Part shown: one piece after another, positions 17,246-26,192 of the stretch
Position numbering within the stretch: position 1 is the stretch's first letter
Layout: each line of letters begins with the position of its first letter
Source: Nocardia flavorosea NBRC 108225
Lineage (GTDB): Bacteria; Actinomycetota; Actinomycetes; Mycobacteriales; Mycobacteriaceae
Direction: 5' to 3'
Length of the DNA: 64,000 nt
NCBI RefSeq assembly: GCF_001613385.1
Contig: NZ_BDCG01000012.1
Location: forward strand, 531,015 to 595,014
Translations under genes and position numbers: made by a program
Notes under the pieces: model-generated
Told to the model about the DNA's origin: nothing
The model's database searches: none
What the model saw: only the letters and a program-made list of their open reading frames with translations

Positions 17246-18976
17246 ATGCCGCAGTTCGAAGTTTCCCAGGAAGTCGTCTCCACTTTCGCGGAAGGTGAGG
17301 TGCTGCGACTCGACGCCCAAGCCATCGACTACGCGATAGTCGCGCTCTATTTCGTTTTCGTCCTCGGTATCGGCCTACTGGCCCGAAAACGCGTCTCGTC
17401 GAGTATGGACTTCTTCCTGTCCGGGCGGTCGCTGCCCGCCTGGGTGACGGGCCTGGCATTCATCTCGGCCAATCTGGGTGCCGTCGAAATCATGGGGATG
17501 TCGGCCAACGGCGCCGAATACGGTTTCCCTGCCTTCCACTACTTCTGGATCGGCGCGGTGCCGGCCATGCTCTTCCTGGGCGTGGTGATGATGCCGTTCT
17601 ACTACGGCTCGAAGGTGCGCAGTGTTCCGGAGTTCATGCGCCGTCGCTTCGGCACCGGCGCGCATCTGGTGAACGCGCTCAGTTTCGCGATCGCCCAGGT
17701 GCTCATCGCCGGGGTCAACTTGTACCTGCTCGGCACCATCCTCAATGTGCTGCTGGGGTGGCCGCTGTGGGTCGCCGTGATCGCGGCGGCGGTGATCGTG
17801 CTGTCCTACATCACCCTCGGGGGACTGTCGGCGGCGATCTACAACGAGGTACTGCAGTTCTTCGTCATCGTGGCCGCGCTGCTGCCGCTCACCCTGATCG
17901 GCCTGCACCGGGTGGGCGGCTGGTCCGGGTTGCAGGACAAGGTGGCCACGTCCCCCGGCGGTCCCGAACAGCTGGATTCCTGGCCCGGTAACGCCCTGTC
18001 CGGTTTCGCCAACGATTTCCTGTCCATCCTCGGCATCGTCTTCGGCCTGGGCTTCGTGCTCTCCTTCGGCTACTGGACCACCAACTTCGTCGAGGTGCAG
18101 CGCGCGCTGGCAACACATTCCATCGCCGCCGCCCGCCGTACCCCGATCATCGGCGCCTACCCGAAGATCCTGATCCCGCTGATCGTGATCATTCCCGGCA
18201 TGATCAGCGCCGTGCTGGTACCGCAGATGGCCGAGTACAAACAGGCCGTCACCGCGAACCCGGATATCGACAGCGACGTCACCTACAACCAGGCGCTGCT
18301 GTACTTGATGAAGGAAGTGCTACCCAACGGCCTGCTGGGTGTGGGGCTGGCCGGGCTGCTGGCGGCGTTCATGGCCGGGATGGCAGCCAATGTATCTGCC
18401 TTCAACACGGTGTTCAGTATCGACCTGTGGCAGCAGTACGTCGTCAAGGACCGGTCCGATAAGTACTATCTGACGGTCGGCCGGCTGGCAACCGTGGGCG
18501 CCACCGTCGCGGCGATCTTCACCGCGTTCATCGCGGGCGGGTTCAGCAACATCATGGACTACCTGCAGACCCTGTTCAGCTTCTTCAACGCGCCGCTGTT
18601 CGCGACCTTCATCCTCGGTATGTTCTGGAAACGGATGACCCCGGCCGCCGGCTGGACGGGTCTGGTGGCCGGTACCGCGATAGCGGTCACGATCTTCGTC
18701 CTGAACGAGACGGGCGTGTTCTCGTTGTCGGGCCAGGGCGTCAGCTTCGTCGCGGCGGGTGCCGCCTTCGTGGTGGATATCGTGGTCAGCGTGGCCGTCA
18801 CCATGGTGACCGCGCCGAAACCCGCCGCCGAACTCGTCGGGCTGGTGTACTCGCAGACACCGCGCGAAATGCGCACCGACCCGGAGGCCGCCACGCTGCC
18901 CTGGTATCAGCGGCCGGTGCTGCTGGCGGGTATCGCGCTGGTGCTCGTGATCATCCTCAATATCGCGACCGGATAG
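17246..18976 (+). CDS. Sodium:solute symporter (SSS family)
   Basis: 576 residues with about 14 hydrophobic segments. The SSS signature near the N-terminus is clear (FFLSGRSLPAWVTGLAFISA, then NLGAVEIMGMSANGAEYG), matching the sugar/solute-binding region of SGLT-type carriers. LAAFMAGMAANVSAFNTVFS corresponds to the conserved Na+-site helix. It drives uptake of a small solute, such as a sugar, organic acid or amino acid, with Na+. The substrate is not predictable. A small membrane protein gene follows after 10 bases and probably belongs to the same transcript. Confidence 0.93.
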   Translation: MPQFEVSQEVVSTFAEGEVLRLDAQAIDYAIVALYFVFVLGIGLLARKRVSSSMDFFLSGRSLPAWVTGLAFISANLGAVEIMGMSANGAEYGFPAFHYFWIGAVPAMLFLGVVMMPFYYGSKVRSVPEFMRRRFGTGAHLVNALSFAIAQVLIAGVNLYLLGTILNVLLGWPLWVAVIAAAVIVLSYITLGGLSAAIYNEVLQFFVIVAALLPLTLIGLHRVGGWSGLQDKVATSPGGPEQLDSWPGNALSGFANDFLSILGIVFGLGFVLSFGYWTTNFVEVQRALATHSIAAARRTPIIGAYPKILIPLIVIIPGMISAVLVPQMAEYKQAVTANPDIDSDVTYNQALLYLMKEVLPNGLLGVGLAGLLAAFMAGMAANVSAFNTVFSIDLWQQYVVKDRSDKYYLTVGRLATVGATVAAIFTAFIAGGFSNIMDYLQTLFSFFNAPLFATFILGMFWKRMTPAAGWTGLVAGTAIAVTIFVLNETGVFSLSGQGVSFVAAGAAFVVDIVVSVAVTMVTAPKPAAELVGLVYSQTPREMRTDPEAATLPWYQRPVLLAGIALVLVIILNIATG

Positions 18977-18986
18977 GACTACGACC

Positions 18987-19238
18987 GTGCTCTTCGATAT
19001 CCGCACCATCGTCGGCGGCCTGCTCGGCCTCTACGGCATCGTCCTGGTGATTACCGGTCTGGTCCACGATACCGCCGCCGAAGAAGCCAAAACCGGCGGT
19101 ATCAATGTGAACCTGTGGGCGGGCCTGGGCATGCTCGTCGTGGCCCTGGCCTTCTTGGCCTGGGCCCGGCTGCGCCCGGTGGCCGTCGACCGACCCGCAC
19201 CCGACGCCGGGAGCGAAGAGCCGACCGGCCGGGACTGA
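18987..19238 (+). CDS. Small two-helix membrane protein, symporter partner
   Basis: 83 residues from GTG at 18987, 10 bases after the symporter stop. There are two transmembrane helices (GGLLGLYGIVLVITGLVHD and WAGLGMLVVALAFLAWARL) and an acidic tail. I recall small proteins of this shape directly behind SSS genes in actinobacteria. A role in transporter assembly is inference. A strong hairpin follows at 19265. Confidence 0.75.
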   Translation: MLFDIRTIVGGLLGLYGIVLVITGLVHDTAAEEAKTGGINVNLWAGLGMLVVALAFLAWARLRPVAVDRPAPDAGSEEPTGRD

Positions 19239-19264
19239 CCACGGTATTCGACGCCGCAACGACA

Positions 19265-19295
19265 GCTACCGGTCCGCCCGAGGCGAACCGGTAGC
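19265..19295. terminator. Strong hairpin terminator after the symporter operon
   Basis: Perfect 9-bp stem GCTACCGGT/ACCGGTAGC, one C-A mismatch, then an inner 4-bp stem CGCC/GGCG closing a CGA loop. It lies 26 bases after the stop at 19238 and also downstream of the minus-strand units, so it may work in both directions. Confidence 0.7.
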
Positions 19296-19318
19296 GTTCC
19301 GGGCCGGCCGAATCGGTG

Positions 19319-19396
19319 TCAGTCCGGCAGGCCGAGCGCGAAGCCGACGGCGATGAGCAGGCAACTGACGACTGATACAGCCACGATGATCCACAT
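19319..19396 (-). CDS. Possible 25-residue single-helix membrane peptide
   Basis: ATG at 19396 would encode 25 residues, almost all in one membrane helix (MWIIVAVSVVSCLLIAVGFA, ending LGLPD). Composition and a clean stop suggest a real small protein, but no clear ribosome binding site precedes it and it has no recognised family. The frame is open further upstream without a better start. Confidence 0.3.
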   Translation of the reverse strand: MWIIVAVSVVSCLLIAVGFALGLPD

Positions 19397-19476
19397 CGGC
19401 CAAGCGTACGAAATCGTGCAAGCACATCGGTGACCGGGTCGCAGACTTGCCGTCCCGGCCGGCGCCGGCGCCGGCA

Positions 19477-19977
19477 TCAGGGGACTACTTCGACCACATC
19501 GCCCGGGTTCAGATAGTGGTAGACGGCGACCGCGCCCGGCTCGGTCAATCGGATACAGCCGTGCGACTCGGCTTCCGTCGGCCCGATGTGGAAGGCGATA
19601 TCGCCGTTGAAGAACACCGCGTAGTGCATCGGGGCGTGATGCATGGTGCTCCAGTGGTAGGGGCGTTTGAAGTCCACGTCGAAAACACCGGGCGGGGTCT
19701 CGTAACCGTCCATCCCGTGCGACATCGGCGTCGGCCCGTAGACCACCTTGCCGTTGTCCATCAGCCAGACCTCGTTCGTCGACAGCCGCAGACAGGCGCG
19801 CGCCGCGGGTGAGCACGGAGCCTCGACCGGGATGATCGCCGGCACCCCGGGGACGTTGGGCCCGTTGGGCCACAGCGGCTCGGCGACGGCGGGTGCCGCC
19901 GGCACCAGTACCGCCGCCGCGACCCCGGTGAGTGCGGCCATCCGGCGTATCCGCTGGGGGAAATAGCGATTGCTCAT
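19477..19977 (-). CDS. Secreted L,D-transpeptidase (YkuD family)
   Basis: 166 residues from ATG at 19977, with AAAGAGG upstream. A signal peptide (basic RRMAAL, hydrophobic TGVAAAVLVPAAPAVAE) ends near residue 33. The YkuD domain carries the conserved catalytic motif SHGCIRL at about 143-149 (Cys nucleophile) and HIGPTEAE before it. This family makes 3-3 peptidoglycan cross-links or attaches proteins to the wall. At about 130 mature residues it lacks the Ig-like domains of the large mycobacterial LdtB type, so it is a short form. Confidence 0.9.
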   Translation of the reverse strand: MSNRYFPQRIRRMAALTGVAAAVLVPAAPAVAEPLWPNGPNVPGVPAIIPVEAPCSPAARACLRLSTNEVWLMDNGKVVYGPTPMSHGMDGYETPPGVFDVDFKRPYHWSTMHHAPMHYAVFFNGDIAFHIGPTEAESHGCIRLTEPGAVAVYHYLNPGDVVEVVP

Positions 19978-20146
19978 CTCGTACCGACCTCTTTTCTCGA
20001 TCCGCCGCCGATTCGGCGGGGCCAGCAAATCCAGAGCTAAGATCAAGAGAACTATTCGACGGTACTGAAGTTCGATGATTCATGGGCCGCATTCGCCGTA
20101 GACGCGCCGATCCGGGCGCAAATCCATGGCGGATACGGCCCACCGG

Positions 20147-21445
20147 TCAGACCACACTCCAACTGTCGGAGGGCGCACCACGTCGCCGGATGCGCCGCCG
20201 GCGCTGGTAGAACACCTCCTCCACCGAGACGTTGGGGACCTCTTCGACGATCCCGGCCAGTCGGCCTTCCAACTCGAGCTCCGCTATCCGCCGGTGCAAG
20301 CCGGCACGCCGCTCAGCCGGCAACTGGGCCCACACCACACCGATCCGCCGCTGCGCGGGCTCCTCGGCAACGGCCAGCAAACGTAACAGTGTGGGCCACA
20401 GATCGTCGGCGTTGGCCACCGAGGGCAGTTCGGAGATCTGTTCCACCGGCATCCGGGCAACCAGCCCGGCGACATACCGTTGCACATCGGGGTGGCTTCG
20501 TTCGGCCAGCAACAGCAGCCCTTTCCACGGGCCGGGTCTGAACGCGACGATCAGCGATTCGACGATGGCGATGAGCGCGGCAGTATTGGCGAAAATCGGG
20601 TTCATCGCCATCCGCTGCAGCCCGGGCTGACTGAATTTGGACACGAAGGTCATCAGTTCGGGCGCCGCGCCCCGCTGGATGGTGTGCGCCGCGAGCTTGC
20701 CCAGAGCCTCCGGAGTGGCCAGGGACAACAGGATATCCCCGATCCGGTAGACCACATCCGCTTCGGCGCGCGACATCACCGAGACCGCGGCCTCCTGCAG
20801 TTCCGGCGAGCCTGCCAGGACGTTCTCCATCATCCGGGGAATACGCTGCGATCCGCCATCCAGCAACTGGCGCAGTATGTTGCTGACGGCGGGCGCGGAG
20901 TAGGCGTAGGCGGCGGAGAAGATGATGCCCTCGTCGTCGAGGGTTCCGCGTTCGACGGCTTCGACCATCTTCGGGGAGGCGTATTCGAGGAACGGCCCGG
21001 CGGTGATGTGGTCCTTACGGCGCAGGACCTCGTTCACGATCGCGACCAACGGCTCGGCCGCCATGATGTCGCCCAGTTCGCCGAGCGCCTTGGGATCCAC
21101 ATACGGTGTGCAGTCCGCCGCGTACTCGGTTTTGAGCATCGTGAGCGTATCGGCCGCGGCATCGGGGTACTCGACACCGACGGCACCCGCGGCGCGGCCG
21201 GTCATCATGGGTGGCACGATGCGCTGAACCAGGGGCAGCGATACCTGCAGCGGGATGATCGGGATCAGGCGGCCGATCCGTTTGAACATTTCGCCGTGGT
21301 ATTCGAAGATCCGCCCGGAAATCCGCTGTTCGAGTTCGTGCAGGTGTTCGGCGCCGAGCCGTTCGAGATAGGCGATGCGTTCGACGGGAACATGGAGTGT
21401 GCGCGCCAGCAGGATCATCTGCGCGCGGGTGACCAGATCGCTCAT
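20147..21445 (-). CDS. Conserved helical protein of unknown function
   Basis: 432 residues from ATG at 21445, which overlaps the upstream small gene's stop as ATGA. It is predicted largely alpha-helical, with a moderately hydrophobic patch (IGRLIPIIPLQVSLPLVQRI) near residues 56-75. A repetitive helical middle (LGDIMAAEPLVAIVNEVL, VSVMSRAEADVVYRIGDILL, LGKLAAHTIQRGAAPELM) looks HEAT-like. The C-terminus is very basic (YQRRRRIRRRG). I do not recognise the family. Coupling to the 74-residue protein suggests that the two act together. Confidence 0.75.
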   Translation of the reverse strand: MSDLVTRAQMILLARTLHVPVERIAYLERLGAEHLHELEQRISGRIFEYHGEMFKRIGRLIPIIPLQVSLPLVQRIVPPMMTGRAAGAVGVEYPDAAADTLTMLKTEYAADCTPYVDPKALGELGDIMAAEPLVAIVNEVLRRKDHITAGPFLEYASPKMVEAVERGTLDDEGIIFSAAYAYSAPAVSNILRQLLDGGSQRIPRMMENVLAGSPELQEAAVSVMSRAEADVVYRIGDILLSLATPEALGKLAAHTIQRGAAPELMTFVSKFSQPGLQRMAMNPIFANTAALIAIVESLIVAFRPGPWKGLLLLAERSHPDVQRYVAGLVARMPVEQISELPSVANADDLWPTLLRLLAVAEEPAQRRIGVVWAQLPAERRAGLHRRIAELELEGRLAGIVEEVPNVSVEEVFYQRRRRIRRRGAPSDSWSVV

Positions 21446-21666
21446 TTCTCGAGTAGATCCCCGAACATGATCCGGCGCGTGATCGTTTTGAACGGCGGCG
21501 GGAAGAAGCGGATCATACCGTTGACCGCCTCGATGAGCAGTTCCTTCTCCTGTTGCTGGGCGCTGCGGAACAGTCCGAGCAGATCCTCGATCTCCTGGTC
21601 GGAGAGCATTTCCGAGGCTGCGGTAGGTCCGTTCAGTTCGCGGACGAGTTCGGTTTTGGCACTCAT
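21442..21666 (-). CDS. Small acidic helical protein coupled to the 432-residue protein
   Basis: 74 residues from ATG at 21666. It is predicted helical (MLSDQEIEDLLGLFRSAQQQ), with a C-terminal segment RFFPPPFKTITRRIMFGDLL. Its stop overlaps the next start as ATGA. No family is recognised. The pair forms a two-gene operon of unknown role. Confidence 0.7.
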   Translation of the reverse strand: MSAKTELVRELNGPTAASEMLSDQEIEDLLGLFRSAQQQEKELLIEAVNGMIRFFPPPFKTITRRIMFGDLLEK

Positions 21667-22012
21667 TCTGCTCCTGTATCTCACTCGCGGGCCGGCAGCC
21701 GCGAATCCACCGCCGGTCCCGTGTATTACCCGCACGACGATATGCCGAATCCTCATGACCGTAAGGCCATTCACATCTGGCGTTATCTGCCTGCAATTTG
21801 TCGTGTCTCACATCACGTCGGGTACGCGTGACGCTACCGCAGGTTCCGTTGCAGTCCTGGGGCCGCCGCCGTCTGTGTCCGTTCCCGGTGGGAGGTGTGT
21901 ACGCGCTCCCCACCGCCGCAGCTGTCGCACATCAGTTGCGGCCCGGCCGCCGATCTGCCCGCGGCGCAACACCCTGGCTGCGGGCGGAGCGGACGGGACA
22001 CCTCTCGGCCCC
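21667..22012. other. Intergenic region upstream of the two-gene unit
   Basis: 346 bases with no gene seen. Around 21700-21840 it is somewhat AT-richer than its surroundings and probably contains the minus-strand promoter of the 74-residue gene; no convincing boxes found. Confidence 0.35.
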
Positions 22013-23008
22013 CTATGTCGAAGCGGGATCCGGAACGCCGGACGCCAGGTGCCGACGCAGGAACATCAGCTGATGATCGACGGCGGGCTCGAAGAACGGG
22101 TTGCCCGGCCAGACCCCGAAATGGTCGCAGGGATAGTGCCGGACCTCTGCCCGGGCGGCGAAGGCGGCCTTCGCGGCGGCGTACGGGGGCGCGCCGCGGT
22201 CGAAATCGGCGATTTGAACCAGAACCGGTAGCTGCAAACCGGCGGCTGCCCGGGCCGGTCGGTAGCCGGCGAGCTGCGGCAGCACACTCGCGTCGATCTC
22301 GTTACGCCAGGTGGGTCCGGCCAGGGCGCGGTAGGACTCGTACCAGCCCTCCAGCGCCAGCGCCGCGGGCTCCCCGGGCCGGCCGACAAGTGGGATGAGG
22401 CCCGGTCCGCCGGTCACCGCGTCCAGCTGCCGGCGCACGGCAGCGCCGGCACCCCGCAGTGTTGCCGCGACGCCGCCGGATCGGATGGCCAGCGCGGCCG
22501 CGGCGCGGCCGTCGACCAGCGGGGTGAGCGAGACGACCGCGGCGAGCGCCGCCCGCGCGGTGGCCGATTTCTCCGGAGTGGCCCGGGCGGCCGCGGCCGC
22601 GGCGAAGACATGGCCACCGGACAGCGAAACACCCCACAGCACGATCCGGCTCGCATCGACCCCCGGGAGTTCGGCGGCCGCGGCAACCGCCGACCGATAG
22701 TCGGCGAGCTGATCGGCCATCCGGACCCGCTGCCGGGGGTCGCCGCCGCTGGCCCCGAAGTACCGGAAGTCGAAGGCGAGGACGTCGATCCCGGCGGCGG
22801 CGTACGCGCGGGCGAACGGTTCGAGGCCGGAATCCTTCGTCCCGCCGAAACCGTGCGCCATCACCGCGACCGGTCGCCCGGCCGGGCCCGCGAGTTCGGC
22901 CGAACCGGCGGCGAAGTGCCAAGCGTGGCATATATCGGCGCCCGAGCGGAAGGTCAGTTCGGCGGGGCCGGTCGCGGCAGCGGGCTCAGAGGTGTGGTGC
23001 ACAGTCAT
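22013..23008 (-). CDS. Alpha/beta hydrolase (dienelactone/X-Pro-type)
   Basis: 331 residues from ATG at 23008, overlapping the end of the tetR gene by 23 bases. Visible elements: oxyanion strand VAVMAHGFGGTKDSGL, FDFRYFGASGG, nucleophile elbow LWGVSLSGGHV (Ser near 137), an acidic residue in VQIADFDRG, and the C-terminal His in PCDHFGVW. It is the last gene of the operon monooxygenase-tetR-hydrolase. One plausible role is to open an ester made by the monooxygenase in a Baeyer-Villiger-like step, which is inference from context. Confidence 0.88.
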   Translation of the reverse strand: MTVHHTSEPAAATGPAELTFRSGADICHAWHFAAGSAELAGPAGRPVAVMAHGFGGTKDSGLEPFARAYAAAGIDVLAFDFRYFGASGGDPRQRVRMADQLADYRSAVAAAAELPGVDASRIVLWGVSLSGGHVFAAAAAARATPEKSATARAALAAVVSLTPLVDGRAAAALAIRSGGVAATLRGAGAAVRRQLDAVTGGPGLIPLVGRPGEPAALALEGWYESYRALAGPTWRNEIDASVLPQLAGYRPARAAAGLQLPVLVQIADFDRGAPPYAAAKAAFAARAEVRHYPCDHFGVWPGNPFFEPAVDHQLMFLRRHLASGVPDPAST

Positions 23009-23645
23009 GACGATTCCTCGAGGTGGTGGGTTCGGCGGGTGCGTAGATCGAGCGCAGCCAGACCGTGACCACCGATTCGATATAGCGTTCCCGGTCGAGC
23101 TCGGCCCCCAGGGTGAGGCGCTCGAGCAGGCGCTCGTTGAGCAGGAGCAGAACATCGGCGAGCGTGGCCGCATCTCCACCGGAGGGGGCACGACCCGCCC
23201 GGCGTTCGTCGTCGATCATGGCTGCGATCGAGGGAATGAAGGCCTGACGCTCGGATTCCCAGAGCTCACGTACCGCCGCGGAGGCGCTGCGTGCGTCGAG
23301 GACGGCGCTGTAGAGATGCCGGTGGCGGTCCCAGAAATCCACCAGCCCGCGGATCGTGCGTTCGATACGATCCGCCGGTTCCCCGGGGCCGACGAGGATA
23401 TCGTTGACCGCGAATACTTCCTGGTAGATATCTTCCAGGGCGGCACCCACGGCGGCGGCCTTGTTCTCGAAATAGAAATAGAAGGCCGAGCGGGTCAGCC
23501 CGGCACGCCGGGAGATCTCGGCGATATCGACGGCCTCGAGCCGACCCCCGTTATCGCGCAACAGTTCGTCCAGCGCCACCAGCAGTGCCTCCCGGCGTTG
23601 TTCACCGCGCGGGGGGCCGCGCCGGTCGGTACGCGAGCGGACCAT
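22986..23645 (-). CDS. EthR-like TetR-family regulator
   Basis: 219 residues. The helix-turn-helix (residues 20-62) ends with the TRSAFYFYFENKAAAVGAAL pattern. The C-terminal domain closely resembles M. tuberculosis EthR (VLDARSAS, IDDERRAGRAP, LNERLLE, VWLRSIYAP against the EthR equivalents). Its start overlaps the monooxygenase stop as TGATG. EthR represses the monooxygenase EthA, and the same pairing here suggests repression of the adjacent monooxygenase operon through the TGAC-N4-GTCA palindromes upstream of that gene. Confidence 0.92.
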   Translation of the reverse strand: MVRSRTDRRGPPRGEQRREALLVALDELLRDNGGRLEAVDIAEISRRAGLTRSAFYFYFENKAAAVGAALEDIYQEVFAVNDILVGPGEPADRIERTIRGLVDFWDRHRHLYSAVLDARSASAAVRELWESERQAFIPSIAAMIDDERRAGRAPSGGDAATLADVLLLLNERLLERLTLGAELDRERYIESVVTVWLRSIYAPAEPTTSRNRHDCAPHL

Positions 23646-24976
23646 CAGCGGGCCGGCCCGGCGTGCGCGCGGGCCCGGCGCAGGCCGGCGGGCATCTCGG
23701 CGGTCCGCAGATCACGTTCGTAGACGAAGTAGTCCAGCTGCTGGGTATGCCGGGGGCGGTCCACGATATGCCCGGTGAAGCGCTGCCGGTCCTCCTCGAT
23801 GACCCGCACCATCGTCTCCTCCGGCGGCGGCCGGTAGTGCCCGGCCGCGTAGGCGGCCACCAGCCGGGCCTGGCATTCCACGAACGGGAACAGGGTGGGG
23901 AACGGCTGCGCGAAACCGACGAACGCGAGACGGTCCACGCCGGGTTTGAGTATGCGTTTGTACAGGTCGATCCGGTTGTCCGGTGCGCTGATGAATTCGG
24001 GCTCGAAGAACGGGAAGGTGATGTTGTAGCCGGTGCAGTAGATGATGACGTCGAAATCCTTGTGCGTCCCGTCGGCGAAATGCACGGTGTCACCGTCGAG
24101 CCGGCGCACATCGGGTTTGGCCACCACATCGCCGGAGCCCAGCCGCAGCGGCAACTCCACGGATTGGGTGGGGTGGGCCTCGAAGAACTTGTGGTTCGGT
24201 GCGGGCAGTCCGTATTTCACGGGGTCACCCGATATATATGGCGTGAACGTCTGCACGAGTTTGCGCTGCCAGGACAGCGGAACATAGGGAACGGTGCGGA
24301 AATAGCGGTCCGCCGGGGTACCGGCGAAATACTTCGGTACCACCCACGCGCTCGACCGGGTGGACAGCCAGACATCGTTGTCCATCGCCCGGGAGGACAG
24401 TTCGACGGCGATATCGGCGGCGCTGTTACCGATGCCGACGATCAGGATGCGCTTACCGTAGAGGTCCAGCGGGGTTCGCGGATCGATATAGGCGTGGGAG
24501 TGGATGGCCTGCCCGGTGAATTCGCCCGGGAAGCCGGGGAACCGGGGATCCCAGTGATGGCCGTTGGCGACCACCAGCAGGTCGAACTTCCGGTTCTCGC
24601 CGCGCTCGGTCGTGATTTCCCAGCCCTCGCCGACGGGGCGGGCGTGCCGGACACCGTTACCGAATTCGATGGACCGCTTCAGATCGAAGGCCGCCGCGTA
24701 ACCCTCGAGGTACTCCTTGATCAGGCTGTGGTGCGGGAAATCGGGATAGGAATCCGGCATCGGATAGTCCCGGAACGACAGCTGATACTTCGAGGTATCG
24801 ATATGCAGCGACCGGTACGCGCTGGAATGCCCGTTCGGATTCCCGAAGGCCCAGTTACCGCCGATCCGGTCCGAGGATTCGAAGCAGGTATAGGCGATCC
24901 CGTAATCGCCGAGCATCTTTCCGGTGGTCAAACCGCTGATTCCGGCGCCGATGACCGCGACGGTGGGGTTCGGCAT
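23645..24976 (-). CDS. Flavin-containing monooxygenase (class B; FMO/Baeyer-Villiger type)
   Basis: 443 residues from ATG at 24976 with GGAGGG upstream. The FAD-binding motif is GAGISG (residues 10-15), the class B fingerprint is FTGQAIHSHAYID near 161, and the NADPH-binding motif is GIGNSA. Such enzymes oxygenate N, S or ketone carbons using NADPH and O2. It heads an operon with an EthR-like repressor and a hydrolase, and faces a divergent alcohol dehydrogenase. Together these could convert an alcohol to a ketone, then an ester, then hydrolysed products. The order is inferred. Confidence 0.92.
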   Translation of the reverse strand: MPNPTVAVIGAGISGLTTGKMLGDYGIAYTCFESSDRIGGNWAFGNPNGHSSAYRSLHIDTSKYQLSFRDYPMPDSYPDFPHHSLIKEYLEGYAAAFDLKRSIEFGNGVRHARPVGEGWEITTERGENRKFDLLVVANGHHWDPRFPGFPGEFTGQAIHSHAYIDPRTPLDLYGKRILIVGIGNSAADIAVELSSRAMDNDVWLSTRSSAWVVPKYFAGTPADRYFRTVPYVPLSWQRKLVQTFTPYISGDPVKYGLPAPNHKFFEAHPTQSVELPLRLGSGDVVAKPDVRRLDGDTVHFADGTHKDFDVIIYCTGYNITFPFFEPEFISAPDNRIDLYKRILKPGVDRLAFVGFAQPFPTLFPFVECQARLVAAYAAGHYRPPPEETMVRVIEEDRQRFTGHIVDRPRHTQQLDYFVYERDLRTAEMPAGLRRARAHAGPAR

Positions 24977-25020
24977 AGGCCCTCCTGCGTTTTTCGCTCC
25001 CTGACGGAGACCAGCCGACA

Positions 25021-25067
25021 GTGACGCCGGTCACCCGAACCGTAGGGTCACATTTGACGCGTGTCAA
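25021..25067. promoter_or_regulatory. Two TGAC-N4-GTCA palindromes in the divergent promoter region
   Basis: GTGACGCCGGTCAC (25021-25034) and TTGACGCGTGTCAA (25054-25067) are near-perfect palindromes sharing the core TGACGC-NN-GTCA, 33 bp apart. They lie between the divergent monooxygenase and alcohol dehydrogenase genes. They are candidate operators for the EthR-like repressor and could control both units. Confidence 0.55.
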
Positions 25068-25148
25068 GAAAAATCGACCCTTGTCAGCCACGGTTGCCGG
25101 GCTTACTTTGTGAGTCACGTCATAACGGCCGGAGTCGAAGGAAACCCC

Positions 25149-26189
25149 ATGCGCGCACTGCAACTCACCGAACCCGGCCGACTCGAGATACGCGATGTGC
25201 CGACACCCGAACCCGGCCCGGGTGAACTGCTGATACGGGTCGGCGCCTCGGGAATCTGCCATTCCGACCTGCACGTTCTGCACCTGCCGTTCAAGGTCCG
25301 CGACGAACCCCTGATCCTCGGCCACGAAATAGCGGGCACGATCGCCGCGCTGGGCGACCGGGTCGAGGGGCGGACGCCCGGGGAACGCGGGATCGTGTAT
25401 CTGTGCTGGTCGTGCGGGAACTGTCCGGAATGCGCGAGCGGAAACGAGAACGTATGCCGCACGGCCGGCCGGGTCGCCATGCCGCCCTGCCCCGGTCTGG
25501 GCCCCGACGGCGGTATGGCCGAATACGTGGCCGTCCCCGCAGGTTCGTTCGTGCCCATCGGCGATATGGATTTCGTGGCCGCCGCGCCGCTGGCCGATGC
25601 CGCCCTCACCAGCTATCATGCCATCCGCGGCGCCCGCGATCAGCTGTATCCCGGGTCGACCGCGGTCGTGATCGGAGCCGGCGGCCTGGGCCATGTCGGC
25701 ATCCAGATCCTGCGCGCCCTCACCGCGACCCGGATCGTCGCAGTGGACACCGACCCCGGCAAACGAGATCTGGCCGGCGAATGTGGGGCGCATGAGGTGC
25801 TCGCGGCCGGCGACGATACCGCCGACCGGATCATGGAATTGACCGGCGGACGCGGCGCCGAGGCGGTATTCGATTTCGTCGGAGTGGACGCCACCGCACA
25901 GCTCTCGGTGCGCAGCGTCGCCCCGAACGGCGCATACCGGATGATCGGCCTGGGCGACGGGGATCCCGGCATCACCGCCGGTCCCGCGGGCGGGCCCGGA
26001 CTGCCGTGGGGCGCGACCGTCCGCAAATCCTACGGCGGCACCAAACGCGATCTCATCGACAGCGTCGCACTCGCCCGGGCAGGCAGTATCGAGGTCCGCA
26101 CACAGCAGTTCCCGCTGGAGGACGGCGCCCACGCCTACGCACTGCTGGAACAGGGGCGTATCCGCGGACGCGCGGTCCTCGTACCGTGA
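25149..26189 (+). CDS. Zinc-dependent alcohol dehydrogenase (MDR family)
   Basis: 346 residues from ATG at 25149, preceded by GAAGGAAA; the in-frame ATG at 25110 is less well placed. The catalytic-zinc ligands are present (GICHSDLH, GHEIAG), as are the four structural-zinc Cys (CWSCGNCPECASGNENVC) and the Rossmann motif VIGAGGLGHVG. It oxidises an alcohol or reduces a carbonyl with NAD(P). It is divergent from the monooxygenase operon across a shared control region. It ends only three bases from the convergent SnoaL-like gene. Confidence 0.92.
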   Translation: MRALQLTEPGRLEIRDVPTPEPGPGELLIRVGASGICHSDLHVLHLPFKVRDEPLILGHEIAGTIAALGDRVEGRTPGERGIVYLCWSCGNCPECASGNENVCRTAGRVAMPPCPGLGPDGGMAEYVAVPAGSFVPIGDMDFVAAAPLADAALTSYHAIRGARDQLYPGSTAVVIGAGGLGHVGIQILRALTATRIVAVDTDPGKRDLAGECGAHEVLAAGDDTADRIMELTGGRGAEAVFDFVGVDATAQLSVRSVAPNGAYRMIGLGDGDPGITAGPAGGPGLPWGATVRKSYGGTKRDLIDSVALARAGSIEVRTQQFPLEDGAHAYALLEQGRIRGRAVLVP

Positions 26190-26192
26190 GAC

